Shown: positions 36,198-47,461, numbered from the stretch's first letter. The stretch is 64,000 bases of DNA from Parabacteroides massiliensis (GCF_900155425.1 NZ_LT700189.1:1357787-1421786), one strand, 5' to 3'. Program-made: numbers and translations. The notes: generated by a model not told the origin, from the sequence alone.

Positions 36198-37292
36198 ATG
36201 GAAAAGATGACTCATTTATTACTTACCATTCTGACGGCTGTCCCCCTGTTCGGGACAGCCTCTTGCACAACACAAGAGAACGAAAAGCCTCTTATGGAAC
36301 AGGGGACACCTGTTACGCCGGACGATACCCCGAACGACACGGGAGAGCAGGACGGAGCACCAACATATGCCCCCGTTCCCGACGAGTATAGGACAACCTG
36401 CACAGAAGCCGGGACGATTGAGACGCTGGATTACGTGGCGCACGATGCCGACGGTTCGCCGAGAGACAAGCAATGCCGCGTGTACCTGCCCTACGGCTAT
36501 GACAGTGGCAAGCAATACGAAGTACTTTATCTGATGCACGGCTATGGCGGAGGAATACGCACCATATTCGAGGGAACGACCAACAGGCGCAAGCTGCAAA
36601 ACGTAGTAGACCACCTCATTGCCAATGGCAGGATGCGCCCGATGATAGTAGTGACCCCGACTATCACGAATTATCAGACTGAGGAAAACTGGACACAATT
36701 CCCGAAAGAACTGCGCGAGGACATCATCCCTGCCGTGGAGGGCAGATATTCCACCTACGCCCAGAGCACATCGCCCGAAGATCTGATAGCATCACGCGAC
36801 CACCGCGCCTTCGGAGGCTTCTCGATGGGGAGCACAACCACATGGAACGTGTTTGAATTTGATTTGGCATACTTCCGCACGTTCATCCCGATAAGCGGCA
36901 CAAGCTGGGCATTGGGACACATGGCGGAGGAAGAACTTGCCGATGCTACTGCCGGACTAATGCGCCAAAGCGTCATCGACCAAGGCTACACAAAAGACGA
37001 TTTCTTCATCTTCGCTGCCACAGGTACAAACGACATCGCCTATCCGTTGCACACCCACATAGAAGCTATGCAGCGACTGACGGATATGTTCGCCTATGAT
37101 TACCGCCCGTCTGTGGGAAATCTCTACTTCCTGCTGGCACAAGGAGGGCAGCACAATTACGACTGGGTGACGGACTATTTCTATGCCATCCTGCCACATC
37201 TGTTTCCTCCGACTGACGAGCCTTCGGAAATTTCCAACAACACCTTTGCTACGGGAAAGCAAGTGGCGAGGGGTGACCATTACAATTTATAA
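36198..37292 (+). CDS. CE1-like esterase lipoprotein (feruloyl/xylan esterase type)
   Basis: The 364-aa protein has a lipoprotein signal with Cys in LFGTASCTTQENEKP, an acidic linker, and an alpha/beta-hydrolase domain of the esterase D/CE1 type: CRVYLPYGYDSGKQYEVLYL, MHGYGGG (oxyanion region), the nucleophile elbow AFGGFSMGSTTTW, and the probable catalytic His in LAQGGQHNYDW. Such enzymes remove feruloyl or acetyl groups from plant xylan. The last 30 residues (SEISNNTFATGKQVARGDHY) do not look like the family and may be readthrough into foreign sequence after a junction. It follows the dehydrogenase remnant so closely that they probably shared a transcript. Confidence 0.82.
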   Translation: MEKMTHLLLTILTAVPLFGTASCTTQENEKPLMEQGTPVTPDDTPNDTGEQDGAPTYAPVPDEYRTTCTEAGTIETLDYVAHDADGSPRDKQCRVYLPYGYDSGKQYEVLYLMHGYGGGIRTIFEGTTNRRKLQNVVDHLIANGRMRPMIVVTPTITNYQTEENWTQFPKELREDIIPAVEGRYSTYAQSTSPEDLIASRDHRAFGGFSMGSTTTWNVFEFDLAYFRTFIPISGTSWALGHMAEEELADATAGLMRQSVIDQGYTKDDFFIFAATGTNDIAYPLHTHIEAMQRLTDMFAYDYRPSVGNLYFLLAQGGQHNYDWVTDYFYAILPHLFPPTDEPSEISNNTFATGKQVARGDHYNL

Positions 37293-37480
37293 CCTGAATC
37301 CCTTGCCTTTCCTTTGCGGTTGTATAGGTCGGCGCATGTTCTGCCTTAACTTTTCGGGGACCAAAGCACGGCTGTTCTTCACGTCCCACAAGCATGGGGG
37401 AACTCCACCGTGATACGGCACATCAAAGGCTGGTTACCGTTTAGCTTCGAGGTAGTATTCCATTGGCTCTGTCCCATAAA

Positions 37481-37526
37481 AAACAAAGCGTAACGAACGC
37501 TGTATCAGCCAATTCGCTACGCTTTT
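37481..37526. terminator. Hairpin between convergent esterase and sigma-factor genes
   Basis: AAAGCGTA with GAA two bases on pairs with TTC and TACGCTTT, with an A-run on the left and T-rich right side, so it can stop transcription from both genes. The preceding 37293-37480 has no gene that I can recognise; it is GC-richer than typical intergenic DNA here and may be a remnant of a transferred segment. Confidence 0.7.
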
Positions 37527-37568
37527 CCCAAATTTACTTTTTTGCTATGTGTTTATTTTAAACTTCAC

Positions 37569-38078
37569 TCAACTCTGATGAAAATCTTTCAATACTTTCT
37601 GTAATTCCTGACGGGCAAAAAAGATACGACTTTTTACCGTTCCTAAGGGTACACAAAGCTTTTCTGCAATCTCATTATACTTATAGCCACTCAAAAACAT
37701 AGAGAAAGGAACTTTCAACTCGTCATTCAAAGCATTTATTGCTTTTGTGATTTCTTTAATTTGATAAGCACCGTCAGGAGAGTCAAAACCTGAGTCATTC
37801 ACAACATCCAGATTATACAAGTCGACCCCTTGGTCGACGACTGTCTGTGTACGAACGATTTTATGGTAATTATTAATAAAGATATTACGCATCACAGTTA
37901 AGACCCACCCTTTAAAATTAATATTATCTACAAACTTTTCCTGATTGTCTAAAACTTTCAGCGTTGTGTCTTGCATCAAATCTTGGGCGTCATCCCTATT
38001 TGCGGTGAGCATTAATGCAAAATTCATCATATTTTCTTGCATGCTCAATAATTTTTTCTGAAATTGCAACGCATTCAT
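37569..38078 (-). CDS. RNA polymerase sigma-70 factor, ECF type
   Basis: The 169-aa protein has sigma region 2 (DAQDLMQDTTLKVLDNQEKF, VLTVMRNIFINNYHK) and region 4 (DELKVPFSMFLSGYKYNEIA, LCVPLGTVKSRIFFARQELQ). The frame is open from 38138, but a promoter box at 38148-38141 puts the transcript start inside it, so the Met at 38078 (MNALQFQKK) is the probable start with a leader of about 56 nt. No anti-sigma gene is beside it: upstream is the divergent NfeD gene. The regulon is unknown. Confidence 0.9.
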   Translation of the reverse strand: MNALQFQKKLLSMQENMMNFALMLTANRDDAQDLMQDTTLKVLDNQEKFVDNINFKGWVLTVMRNIFINNYHKIVRTQTVVDQGVDLYNLDVVNDSGFDSPDGAYQIKEITKAINALNDELKVPFSMFLSGYKYNEIAEKLCVPLGTVKSRIFFARQELQKVLKDFHQS

Positions 38079-38140
38079 ATTACTTGTTTTTTTAATGTTT
38101 AATACCGGTTTGGCACTATCCTCAGCATTGAAGGACATTA

Positions 38141-38148
38141 CAAATGTA
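38141..38148 (-). promoter_or_regulatory. -7 box for the sigma-factor gene
   Basis: On the minus strand TACATTTG, matching TAnnTTTG. It decides the start codon at 38078. The rest of the 258-bp gap to the NfeD gene is AT-rich with no other recognisable site. Confidence 0.5.
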
Positions 38149-38336
38149 GGAATAATATTTTAAATACAATGCAGTTTGATGATTATTAATATTAAAAATC
38201 GTAACTTAATACATTTATAACAAACTGTATTGAAAATGAGCAGTATTTATAAGTTTCCGAGCGATTAAAATACAAAATTCACGACATGTTTGTTACAAAT
38301 TCGTACAACATGTAAAAGAAAGGGAGAATAATATAA

Positions 38337-39719
38337 ATGAAAAAAAAATTAGGACTTTTTTTAACTGTCATATTAATTCAGATAACACCACTCATATCGG
38401 CGGCAGGTTCCTCACACCCGTTAGTATATAAAATCGACATAAAAAAAGAAATCAGCAGCACCACGCGCCTGTATCTTAGCAATGGTTTAGCGGAAGCCAA
38501 CGCTTTAGGAGCAGAAGCCGTCCTGATCCATATGAACACATACGGCGGCCAAGTGGATGCGGCCGACTCGATGCGTACGGCCATTCTGTACAGCCCTATC
38601 CCTGTATATGTCTTCATCGACAACAATGCAGCTTCTGCCGGGGCGCTCATTTCCATCGCCTGCAAGAAAATTTATATGCGAAAGGGCGCTAATATCGGGG
38701 CAGCCACCGTCGTGAACCAAACAGGAGCGGCAATGCCGGACAAATACCAATCCTATATGCGTTCCATGATGCGCTCGACAGCCGAGGCACACGGACAGGA
38801 TACGATCATACAAAAAAACGACACCCTATACAAATGGAAGCGAGATCCGCTAATTGCCGAAGCTATGGTAGACGAACGGGTTGCCATTCCGAACCTGATA
38901 GATACAGGAAAAGTCCTTACTTTCACCGCGCAGGAAGCTCAAAAATGGGGGTATTGCGACGGCATTGCCGAAAATCCGGATGAAGTAATCACGCAATATT
39001 TGGGATATAAAGACTACGAAATGAAAAGTTATACCCCCAGTTGGCAGGATGATTTAAAAGGATTTTTGATGAACCCTATTTTTCAGTCTATCCTGATCAT
39101 TATTATCATCGGTGGCATTTACTTTGAAATGCAAACACCAGGACTGGGCTTTCCCTCTGCAGCTGCATTACTGGCGGCAATCCTCTACTTTGCACCACTC
39201 TATATAGACGGATTAGCGGCAAACTGGGAAATTTTGATCTTCATTACCGGCATTCTATTACTTGCGGTGGAAATATTTATCATTCCGGGATTCGGGGTTG
39301 CCGGAATAAGCGGCATTATTTTGGTTATCGGCGGCTTGGTCATGGGTTTGCTGAACAATGACAACTTCGATTTCGAAAGAGTCAGCGGAAAAGAGATAGG
39401 AGAAGCGACGTTGACAGTCTTGGTAGGATTAGTGGCCGGTTTCGGTCTGATGATTTGGCTCTCCAATAAAATCGGACACCGGGGAATGTTCCGGAAAGTC
39501 GCACTGAATACAGATTTGAAAGACGCGATATCCTCTCCAGACTTATCTTCGCTGACCGGGAAAGAGGGAATAGCCGCTACCGTATTGCGTCCTTCCGGAA
39601 AAGTTTCGATCGACGGAGAATATTATGACGGAGTTTCCGAATCGGGCTTTATAGAAAAAGGGGACAAGGTCAAGGTCGTTCGCTTCGAGAATGCACAAGT
39701 GTATGTGGAAAAACTTTAA
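38337..39719 (+). CDS. Long-form NfeD membrane serine protease
   Basis: The 460-aa protein has a signal peptide (LGLFLTVILIQITPLISAAG) and a ClpP/crotonase-like protease domain (about residues 30-210) with nucleophile Ser100 in DNNAASAGALIS, the MNTYGGQVDAADSMR oxyanion loop and a downstream Lys as general base. Four hydrophobic segments follow (about 235-370; FQSILIIIIIGGIYFEMQTP, ILIFITGILLLAVEIFIIPG) and a C-terminal OB-fold NfeD domain (GKEGIAATVLRPSGKVSIDG). Long NfeD proteins usually pair with a stomatin/flotillin partner; none is adjacent here. Probably inner-membrane quality control. Confidence 0.92.
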   Translation: MKKKLGLFLTVILIQITPLISAAGSSHPLVYKIDIKKEISSTTRLYLSNGLAEANALGAEAVLIHMNTYGGQVDAADSMRTAILYSPIPVYVFIDNNAASAGALISIACKKIYMRKGANIGAATVVNQTGAAMPDKYQSYMRSMMRSTAEAHGQDTIIQKNDTLYKWKRDPLIAEAMVDERVAIPNLIDTGKVLTFTAQEAQKWGYCDGIAENPDEVITQYLGYKDYEMKSYTPSWQDDLKGFLMNPIFQSILIIIIIGGIYFEMQTPGLGFPSAAALLAAILYFAPLYIDGLAANWEILIFITGILLLAVEIFIIPGFGVAGISGIILVIGGLVMGLLNNDNFDFERVSGKEIGEATLTVLVGLVAGFGLMIWLSNKIGHRGMFRKVALNTDLKDAISSPDLSSLTGKEGIAATVLRPSGKVSIDGEYYDGVSESGFIEKGDKVKVVRFENAQVYVEKL

Positions 39720-39750
39720 GCCACGGGTACAAGTTTTTTTGACGCCCCAC

Positions 39751-40389
39751 CTACGCCAGGACGCGCCTGTATAAGATATGCTTGTCGATTACGACATACT
39801 GTAAGGCGTCCATGGCCAGGAGATCGCTCAGGATGTTTTTCGCTGTATAATAATTGATCCGCCCGATCCGGCAAAACTGGCTGATATTGATATGAGGATG
39901 ATTATCAAGATAGGCAAACAAACGTTCTACGGGTTTGCTTATCTTCAATAAAGTCCCGTCCGGTTCATGTTTTTTCTGCCAGGCAAGTACCAGCACTTCA
40001 TTTGCCAATATATTTTCATCGGCGACCCTTATGTAGGCTTTAAACTTATCATCCTTATCGGGAGCGGTATACGGTTTATCCGGACTGGGAGCAATGTATA
40101 CTTCAAGAACCGTCTTGCCATTCACCTCCCAACGTGTCGCCTCAAAAGGCACTTCCGGCCGGGTGTACATCCTGGAGGCAGCTTCAATCATATAATATTC
40201 TTCTTCGCTACGGACACCGGAGATATTCCCGTTATCTTTCACTCCGATCAAAAGACGCCCGCCGTCTGTATTGGCAAAAGCACTCAGCGTACGCGCAATT
40301 TTTTTACTGTCGCTCACTTCGAACTTAAAATCAAGTTGCTGGTGTTCCCCCTGCTCTATCAACGCTTCTATCGGATGTTTCTTCTTCAT
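39751..40389 (-). CDS. AlbA_2 (Schlafen-type) ATP-binding-domain protein
   Basis: The 212-aa protein has an N-terminal AlbA_2 domain (LIEQGEHQQLDFKFEVSDSK, ALANTDGGRLLIGVKD-like FANTDGGRLLIGVKDNGNI, and EVYIAPSPDKPYTAPDKDD) and a C-terminal winged-helix part (INISQFCRIGRINYYTAKNI). Proteins of this group are often annotated as putative transcriptional regulators or RecG-like; the function is uncertain. It is divergent from the antiporter gene, and the two promoter boxes lie only 11 bp apart, so it may regulate that gene. Confidence 0.82.
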   Translation of the reverse strand: MKKKHPIEALIEQGEHQQLDFKFEVSDSKKIARTLSAFANTDGGRLLIGVKDNGNISGVRSEEEYYMIEAASRMYTRPEVPFEATRWEVNGKTVLEVYIAPSPDKPYTAPDKDDKFKAYIRVADENILANEVLVLAWQKKHEPDGTLLKISKPVERLFAYLDNHPHINISQFCRIGRINYYTAKNILSDLLAMDALQYVVIDKHILYRRVLA

Positions 40390-40410
40390 TTTGGCAATTT
40401 TTTAGGTCGG

Positions 40411-40437
40411 CAAAATTAAAATAAATACATAACTTTG
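40411..40437. promoter_or_regulatory. Divergent -7 boxes for AlbA_2 and antiporter genes
   Basis: Minus strand: TAATTTTG (40418-40411), 21 bp from the AlbA_2 ATG. Plus strand: TAACTTTG (40430-40437), 23 bp from the antiporter ATG at 40461. The two promoters face away from each other and overlap in their upstream parts. Confidence 0.45.
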
Positions 40438-40460
40438 CCAACGGAAAAAACAATGAAAGC

Positions 40461-42728
40461 ATGTCTCAAATACCATCACTTATATCGGACCTTGCTGTCA
40501 TACTGATTTCAGCAGGATTGATTACCTTGCTTTTCAAAAGATTAAAGCAACCGGTCGTACTTGGATATATTGTTGCCGGAATTCTTGCCGGCCCGTCCAT
40601 CACACTGATTCCTACCGTCACGAATGTAGAAAGTATCCGTATCTGGGCGGATATAGGCGTTATCTTCCTTTTGTTCGCTTTAGGGCTCGACTTCAGTTTC
40701 AAAAAGCTGATGAAAGTCGGCGGAACAGCAGTGATCGGGGCTATCACCATCGTGATAGGCATGATGACACTCGGCTATATTACCGGATTGTCTTTAGGTT
40801 GGGGGCATATGAACAGTCTTTTCCTCGGAGGAATGCTTTCCATGTCGTCCACAACGATTATCTTTAAAGCATTCGACGATATGGGACTGCGCAACCAACG
40901 GTTTGCGGGGGTTGTATTCGGAATCCTCGTTGTCGAAGACTTGTTTGCCGTTTTGCTGATGGTTTTGCTATCAACATTGGCAGTCAGCAAGCACGTAGAG
41001 GGAATAGAGCTGCTCAACAGTGTGATCAAATTGGGTGTTTTTCTGCTTTTCTGTTTCGTTATCGGCATTTATCTGATTCCCTCTTTTTTGAAAAAAGCCA
41101 GGACTTTCCTGAATGACGAGACTTTGTTGATCGTCAGTCTGGGACTATGCCTCGGCATGGTTATCATAGCTACGAAGGCAGGCTTTTCATCCGCTTTGGG
41201 AGCTTTCGTCATGGGATCTATTCTGGCAGAAACCATCGATGCGGAACATATCGAACACATTATTAAACCGGTAAAGGATCTTTTCGGAGCCATATTCTTT
41301 GTCTCCGTGGGAATGCTGATCGATCCGGCCTTGCTGTGGGAATACAAAATTCCGATCCTGATCCTCACATTGGTCGTTATAGTCGGACAGATATTATTTG
41401 CCAGCTTTGGCGTATTGCTTTCCGGCCAACCGGTCAAAATAGCCATACAGTCCGGTTTCTCACTCGCCCAAATAGGTGAATTCGCTTTTATTATCGCATC
41501 ATTAGGACTCTCATTAGGGGTAACCGACAAATTCCTTTATCCCATTGTCGTGGCGGTTTCGGTCGTTACGACTTTCTTTACGCCTTACATGATTCGCATG
41601 GCAGAACCGGCATGCCGGATTGCCGACCGGGTTATCCCGAAGTCATGGATGAAGTTTCTCGAACGCTATTCCTCCGGCTCCAACACCATACATCAGAAAA
41701 GCGCCTGGAATAAATTATTGAAAGCCCTGCTCCGTATAGTCGGCACTTATACAGCCGTCACCCTTGTCCTGATCTTCATCTGGCTTCAGTTCGTAGCACC
41801 TTTTATCATGAAGGAACTCCCCGGCATACGGGGAGCCGGTATCTCACTCGTGCTGATTCTGCTAATAATAGCCCCCATGTTGCGTGCGATCATGATGAAG
41901 AAGAATCATTCAGCCGAATTCCAACAATTATGGCTGGACAGTAAATACAACCGAGGCCCATTGGTTTCGCTGTTTATTCTACGTATTATATTATGTATAG
42001 GCCTGGTCATGCTGCCTGTCGCTCATTTGCTAAATGCCGCAGTCGGTATCGTATTGGCGATCGCAGCCACAGTCATCGTTATTGTCATTTTGTCCAAACG
42101 GCTGAAAAGACAGTCTATCCTGATGGAACGGCATTTCTTCAGCAACCTGTCCGCACGCGAATTGGAAAACGAACGGAAAGCCCCGATCAACCAACGGTTT
42201 GCCAACCACCTGTTGGAACGCGACCTTCACTTGGCCGATTTTGAAGTGAAGCAGAATTCTCCCAGCATGGGAAAAACTTTGAAAGAACTCAATTTCCGCC
42301 AAAAATGTAATGTCAACATCGTGACTATTATCCGAGGAGAACAGCGGATTAATATTCCCGGAGGAGAAGAGCGCCTCTATCCGTTTGACAAACTGGTCGT
42401 AGTCGGTGCGGATGACGATCTCGAACATTTCCGCCAATATCTGGTCGAACGATACAAAAAGGCCGAAACCAACAAGGAGCAGAAGACACACGAAGTCAAC
42501 ATGGAGCAATTCACCATCGCCGAAGGCTCTCACCTGATCGGACGGACAATCCTGGAATCCGGTATACGAGATAAGTCTGCCTGTCTGGTCATCGGTATCG
42601 AACGAGGTTCGTCTTCTATCAAGAACCCATCTCCATCAACTGTTTTTGAGGAGGGGGATATTGTATGGATTGTCGGAGAACATGAGAAAGTTCTTCGGTT
42701 GAGTGAAGGGAAAACGGTGAGCAATTGA
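40461..42728 (+). CDS. CPA2 cation:proton antiporter with two RCK_C domains
   Basis: The 755-aa inner-membrane protein has a 12-13 segment KefB/CPA2 domain (residues 1-390; LGYIVAGILAGPS, IGVIFLLFALGLDFSFKKL, LVVEDLFAVLLMVLL, FSLAQIGEFAFIIASLGLS). A second hydrophobic block (about 420-555) follows and then two RCK_C/TrkA_C domains in the cytoplasm: VKQNSPSMGKTLKELNFRQK to VVVGADDDLEHF, and EGSHLIGRTILESGIRDKSA to WIVGEHEKVL. There is no TrkA_N nucleotide-binding domain, unlike KefB/KefC. It exchanges K+ or Na+ for H+. kdsB follows 28 bp later. Confidence 0.92.
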   Translation: MSQIPSLISDLAVILISAGLITLLFKRLKQPVVLGYIVAGILAGPSITLIPTVTNVESIRIWADIGVIFLLFALGLDFSFKKLMKVGGTAVIGAITIVIGMMTLGYITGLSLGWGHMNSLFLGGMLSMSSTTIIFKAFDDMGLRNQRFAGVVFGILVVEDLFAVLLMVLLSTLAVSKHVEGIELLNSVIKLGVFLLFCFVIGIYLIPSFLKKARTFLNDETLLIVSLGLCLGMVIIATKAGFSSALGAFVMGSILAETIDAEHIEHIIKPVKDLFGAIFFVSVGMLIDPALLWEYKIPILILTLVVIVGQILFASFGVLLSGQPVKIAIQSGFSLAQIGEFAFIIASLGLSLGVTDKFLYPIVVAVSVVTTFFTPYMIRMAEPACRIADRVIPKSWMKFLERYSSGSNTIHQKSAWNKLLKALLRIVGTYTAVTLVLIFIWLQFVAPFIMKELPGIRGAGISLVLILLIIAPMLRAIMMKKNHSAEFQQLWLDSKYNRGPLVSLFILRIILCIGLVMLPVAHLLNAAVGIVLAIAATVIVIVILSKRLKRQSILMERHFFSNLSARELENERKAPINQRFANHLLERDLHLADFEVKQNSPSMGKTLKELNFRQKCNVNIVTIIRGEQRINIPGGEERLYPFDKLVVVGADDDLEHFRQYLVERYKKAETNKEQKTHEVNMEQFTIAEGSHLIGRTILESGIRDKSACLVIGIERGSSSIKNPSPSTVFEEGDIVWIVGEHEKVLRLSEGKTVSN

Positions 42729-42756
42729 CAAATTCATAATTCATAAATCATAAATC

Positions 42757-43521
42757 ATGAAGTTTATAGGTATTATTCCAGCGCGTTACGCCTCTACCCG
42801 CTTTCCGGGGAAACCACTTGCCGATATGGCAGGCAAACCGATGATCCGACGGGTATACGAACAAGTCCAAAACGTACTTGATGCTGTTTGTGTGGCTACG
42901 GACGACAGCCGCATAGAAACAGCCGTCCGGGCTTTCGGAGGAAATGTCGTCATGACCTCCGACCAACACAAGAGTGGTACGGATCGCTGCTATGAAGCGT
43001 ATTGTAAAATAGGAGACGGATACGACGTGGTTGTCAACATACAAGGCGACGAACCTTTCATCCAACCGGAACAGATCGAAACATTAAAAGCATGTTTCAT
43101 CGATGACAGCGTCCAAATCGCCACTCTGGTAAAACCTTTCCGCCCGGATGACGATTTCGAAACAACCCTATTCAACGCCAATTCGCCGAAAGTAGTCTTG
43201 AACAAGAATAATGAAGCCCTGTATTTCAGCCGTTCGATTATTCCTTATATGAGAGGCAGGAAATACACCGAATGGTTGCCGAACCACACCTACTACAAGC
43301 ATATCGGACTATATGCTTACCGTGCCGACACATTAAAAGAGATCACACATCTTCCCCAGTCCCCTCTGGAACTGGCAGAAAGCCTGGAACAACTGCGCTG
43401 GTTGGAAAACGGCTACAAGATTAAAGTCGGAATTACCCAACAGGAAACAATCGGAATCGACACACCGGAAGATATGGAAAAGGCATTGGCTTTCCTTAAA
43501 AACCAGCATGCTGCAAAATAA
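42757..43521 (+). CDS. kdsB: 3-deoxy-manno-octulosonate cytidylyltransferase
   Basis: The 254-aa enzyme makes CMP-KDO from CTP and KDO for lipid A core assembly. Signature regions: [20 protein letters not shown] (nucleotide site), [38 protein letters not shown], and [16 protein letters not shown]. Length is as expected. The start lies at the end of a short AT repeat (CATAAATCATAAATCATGAA) related to the palindrome arms at 22307. It follows the antiporter by 28 bp and may be co-transcribed. kdsA is 33 kb away at 9464. Confidence 0.97.
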   Translation: MKFIGIIPARYASTRFPGKPLADMAGKPMIRRVYEQVQNVLDAVCVATDDSRIETAVRAFGGNVVMTSDQHKSGTDRCYEAYCKIGDGYDVVVNIQGDEPFIQPEQIETLKACFIDDSVQIATLVKPFRPDDDFETTLFNANSPKVVLNKNNEALYFSRSIIPYMRGRKYTEWLPNHTYYKHIGLYAYRADTLKEITHLPQSPLELAESLEQLRWLENGYKIKVGITQQETIGIDTPEDMEKALAFLKNQHAAK

Positions 43522-43538
43522 ATTCTCCGTATATGAAA

Positions 43539-43572
43539 ACAGGCAAAGAACGCAAATTCGTTCCTTGCCTGT
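43539..43572. terminator. Hairpin between convergent kdsB and yidC
   Basis: ACAGGCAAAGAACG (43539-43552) pairs with CGTTCCTTGCCTGT (43559-43572), one mismatch, 6-nt loop. It lies in the 89-bp gap between two convergent stops. There is no strong T-run, so it may act as a stabilising 3' end rather than a classical terminator. Confidence 0.7.
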
Positions 43573-43610
43573 CATATCTCTATTATCAAACTATTTCAAG
43601 AAATGTAATC

Positions 43611-45515
43611 TTACCTCTTTCTTTGCTGTTTTTGTCTTTCCAATTGGGCCTGTTGTGCTTTCTGAGCCTCTTCCAGACGCTTCATGAAACCGGATTTCTT
43701 CATCGGTTTCTTTTTATTCTCTTCCAACTTGGCCAACAGCTTATCTTCGTTAATCGTATAACGGAAGATCACCGTCTGTAAGATCGTGATCAATGTAGAG
43801 ATGAAGTAATAGTAGGTCAAACCGGATGCATACTGGTTGAAGAATACCAACATCATCAGCGGCATCATGTACATCATCGCCTTCATTCCCGGCATCTGCT
43901 GCTGCCCGGTGTTGGTCTGATCCATATTGAACTTCGTATATATAATGTTCGTTACGGTCATCAACAAACAGAACAAACTGATGTGATTGCCGAAGTACGG
44001 TGTGATTATAGGAATATATGTATTCCAGCTCACAATCGCATCATAGGTAGACAAGTCGTGCGCCCAAAGGAAACTCTGATGACGCAATTCGATTGCCGAC
44101 GGGAAGAACATGAACAGGGCGACCAGAATCGGCATCTGCAACAACATCGGAACACATCCTGCCATCGGGCTCACCCCGGCACGGCTATACAGCTCCATTG
44201 TCGCACGTTGGCGCTCTACGGCCTTATCCTGTCCCGGATATTTGGCATTGAGCTCTTCCACCTGCGGACGCAACACACGCATCTTGGCTGATGACATATA
44301 AGACTTATACGTCAACGGGAACAGGATCAGCTTTACGATAACCGTCAGCAGGAAGATCAACAAACCGTAGCTATGGATGAACTGCCCGAGGAAGTTAAAC
44401 AACGGAATGACGAAATACTGGTTCACCCAACGGAAAATGCCCCATCCCAGCGGAACGATCTTTTCCAGATCCAACTGGCCGGCCTTTTCCACTCCTTCAT
44501 CGTAAGATTTCAACAGAGGGAACAGGTTGGGACCAAAATAGAAGCGCATATCCGTCGCTTCATTCCCCTTCAAGTCGAAAGGAACGGAAGTCGTCGTCTT
44601 ATACTCTTTCAGGAAAGGACCGTCTTCGGACAGCATCTTCGAATCGATAGTCGTCGACTCGAATCCTTCGTTCCCGGCAATCAGGATAGAAGAAAAATAC
44701 ATGTCTTTATAAGCGATCCATTTCAACCGGTTAGACAATTGCTTGCTGTCGCTCTTGGTCTCGCTCAAGTATTCCACATCGTCAGCCATAAATTTATAGT
44801 ACACCGTTGCATAACGGTCTTCAAACTTACGGCCTTTCTCCTGCTGGGTTATTTTTTGCTGCCACAACAGGTCCAAAGCAGTCGTACCCGGTGACAGGAC
44901 ACCATTCAAACCAGTTCCCTTAATGGAGAACTGCAACATATAATCGTCCGGTTTCAAGGTATACATAAAATCCAGATGGCTGCCCTCGCCTGTATTCAGA
45001 CGCATGGTGATGCTGTTCGGATCATTTCCTTTTACAGGGGTAAAATACAAATCGCCGGTACTCACCACCCGGTTATCGGCCGTTACCAATGTGAAATCGA
45101 ACTTCGAATCCTTTTCATCAAAAAGCACTAAAGGTTCGCCTTTATAATTATCGTACTCTTTCAGGCGGACATACCCGATACGTCCTCCCTTATTATCCAA
45201 ACGGACTTCAATCAGTTCGTTTTCCAAAACAGTGGAACCATCCTCACCTGTCATTGCATCGGCGAAAACACCAAATGTGCTTTGTAAACGGGCAAGCCGT
45301 ACGGAATCGGGCAAACCGGCCAGTTCATCGTCCGCTTTTGCTTCTTTATTCAACTCTTTCTGCTGCTCCAGCTGCTTTGCGTATTCTATCTGGGCTATCG
45401 AATCCTGCATCCGGCGTTGTGCTTCTATCTGCTCCGGTGTAGGTCTGTTCAACCAGGTAAATACAATTAAGACAAGTCCAATAAGCAGGAAACCTATTAT
45501 CGTGTTTTTATCCAT
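43611..45515 (-). CDS. yidC: Membrane protein insertase YidC
   Basis: The 634-aa protein inserts and folds inner-membrane proteins, alone or with SecYEG. It has an N-terminal membrane anchor (NTIIGFLLIGLVLIVFTWLN), a large periplasmic beta-sandwich domain (about 60-355; TVLENELIEVRLDNKGGRIG), and the conserved insertase core from LIFLLTVIVKLILFPLTYKS (with the groove Arg in SAKMRVLRPQ) through GCVPMLLQMPILVALFMFFP to SGLTYYYFISTLITILQTVI, then a basic tail rich in Lys/Gln. It lies 9 bp after pyrG and probably shares its transcript. No rnpA/rpmH neighbours are seen here. Confidence 0.97.
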   Translation of the reverse strand: MDKNTIIGFLLIGLVLIVFTWLNRPTPEQIEAQRRMQDSIAQIEYAKQLEQQKELNKEAKADDELAGLPDSVRLARLQSTFGVFADAMTGEDGSTVLENELIEVRLDNKGGRIGYVRLKEYDNYKGEPLVLFDEKDSKFDFTLVTADNRVVSTGDLYFTPVKGNDPNSITMRLNTGEGSHLDFMYTLKPDDYMLQFSIKGTGLNGVLSPGTTALDLLWQQKITQQEKGRKFEDRYATVYYKFMADDVEYLSETKSDSKQLSNRLKWIAYKDMYFSSILIAGNEGFESTTIDSKMLSEDGPFLKEYKTTTSVPFDLKGNEATDMRFYFGPNLFPLLKSYDEGVEKAGQLDLEKIVPLGWGIFRWVNQYFVIPLFNFLGQFIHSYGLLIFLLTVIVKLILFPLTYKSYMSSAKMRVLRPQVEELNAKYPGQDKAVERQRATMELYSRAGVSPMAGCVPMLLQMPILVALFMFFPSAIELRHQSFLWAHDLSTYDAIVSWNTYIPIITPYFGNHISLFCLLMTVTNIIYTKFNMDQTNTGQQQMPGMKAMMYMMPLMMLVFFNQYASGLTYYYFISTLITILQTVIFRYTINEDKLLAKLEENKKKPMKKSGFMKRLEEAQKAQQAQLERQKQQRKR

Positions 45516-45524
45516 CTATGATTC

Positions 45525-47144
<1,620 letters not shown>

Positions 47145-47183
47145 TTAATTATCTTTTAATTGCACACTCGCATTTCAAAACTG

Positions 47184-47214
47184 CAAAGTTACACAATTTC
47201 ATTCATATAACAAG
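47184..47214 (-). promoter_or_regulatory. pyrG-yidC promoter; remainder of a 329-bp gap
   Basis: On the minus strand CTTG (47214-47211), 19 bp, TAACTTTG (47191-47184), 51 bp ahead of the pyrG ATG. The rest of the gap 47215-47461 is AT-rich; apart from a weak TATCTTCG at 47420-47427 that may serve the HdeD-like gene, I see nothing in it. Confidence 0.6.
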
Positions 47215-47461
47215 GGAGGAAAGAAAAAACATCTTTTGTCTTTTTGACAGCAAAAGAGGGTTGATCCTCTCCATATAGATATGTTAAAAAATATTACCCG
47301 TGATAGTAATTTCATTTTCATGGGGTAGAAAATAGATTTTCAGGATAGGACTGTAGCATTTTGTCAATCGAAAAAGAGGCATATCTTTCATTTTTATTTT
47401 CATTCCAAAGAAAATAACGTATCTTCGTTGTTATAAAAGAAAGATATAAAATACACATAAG

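Noticed and set aside
37183-37413. Small gene across the end of the esterase and the following gap
   Set aside because: It overlaps the esterase in another frame and has no recognisable family; more likely decayed sequence.
37461-37490. Insertion-sequence end (GGCTCTGTCCCATAAAA)
   Set aside because: No second inverted end, target duplication or transposase fragment was found; the adjacent palindrome is explained as a terminator.
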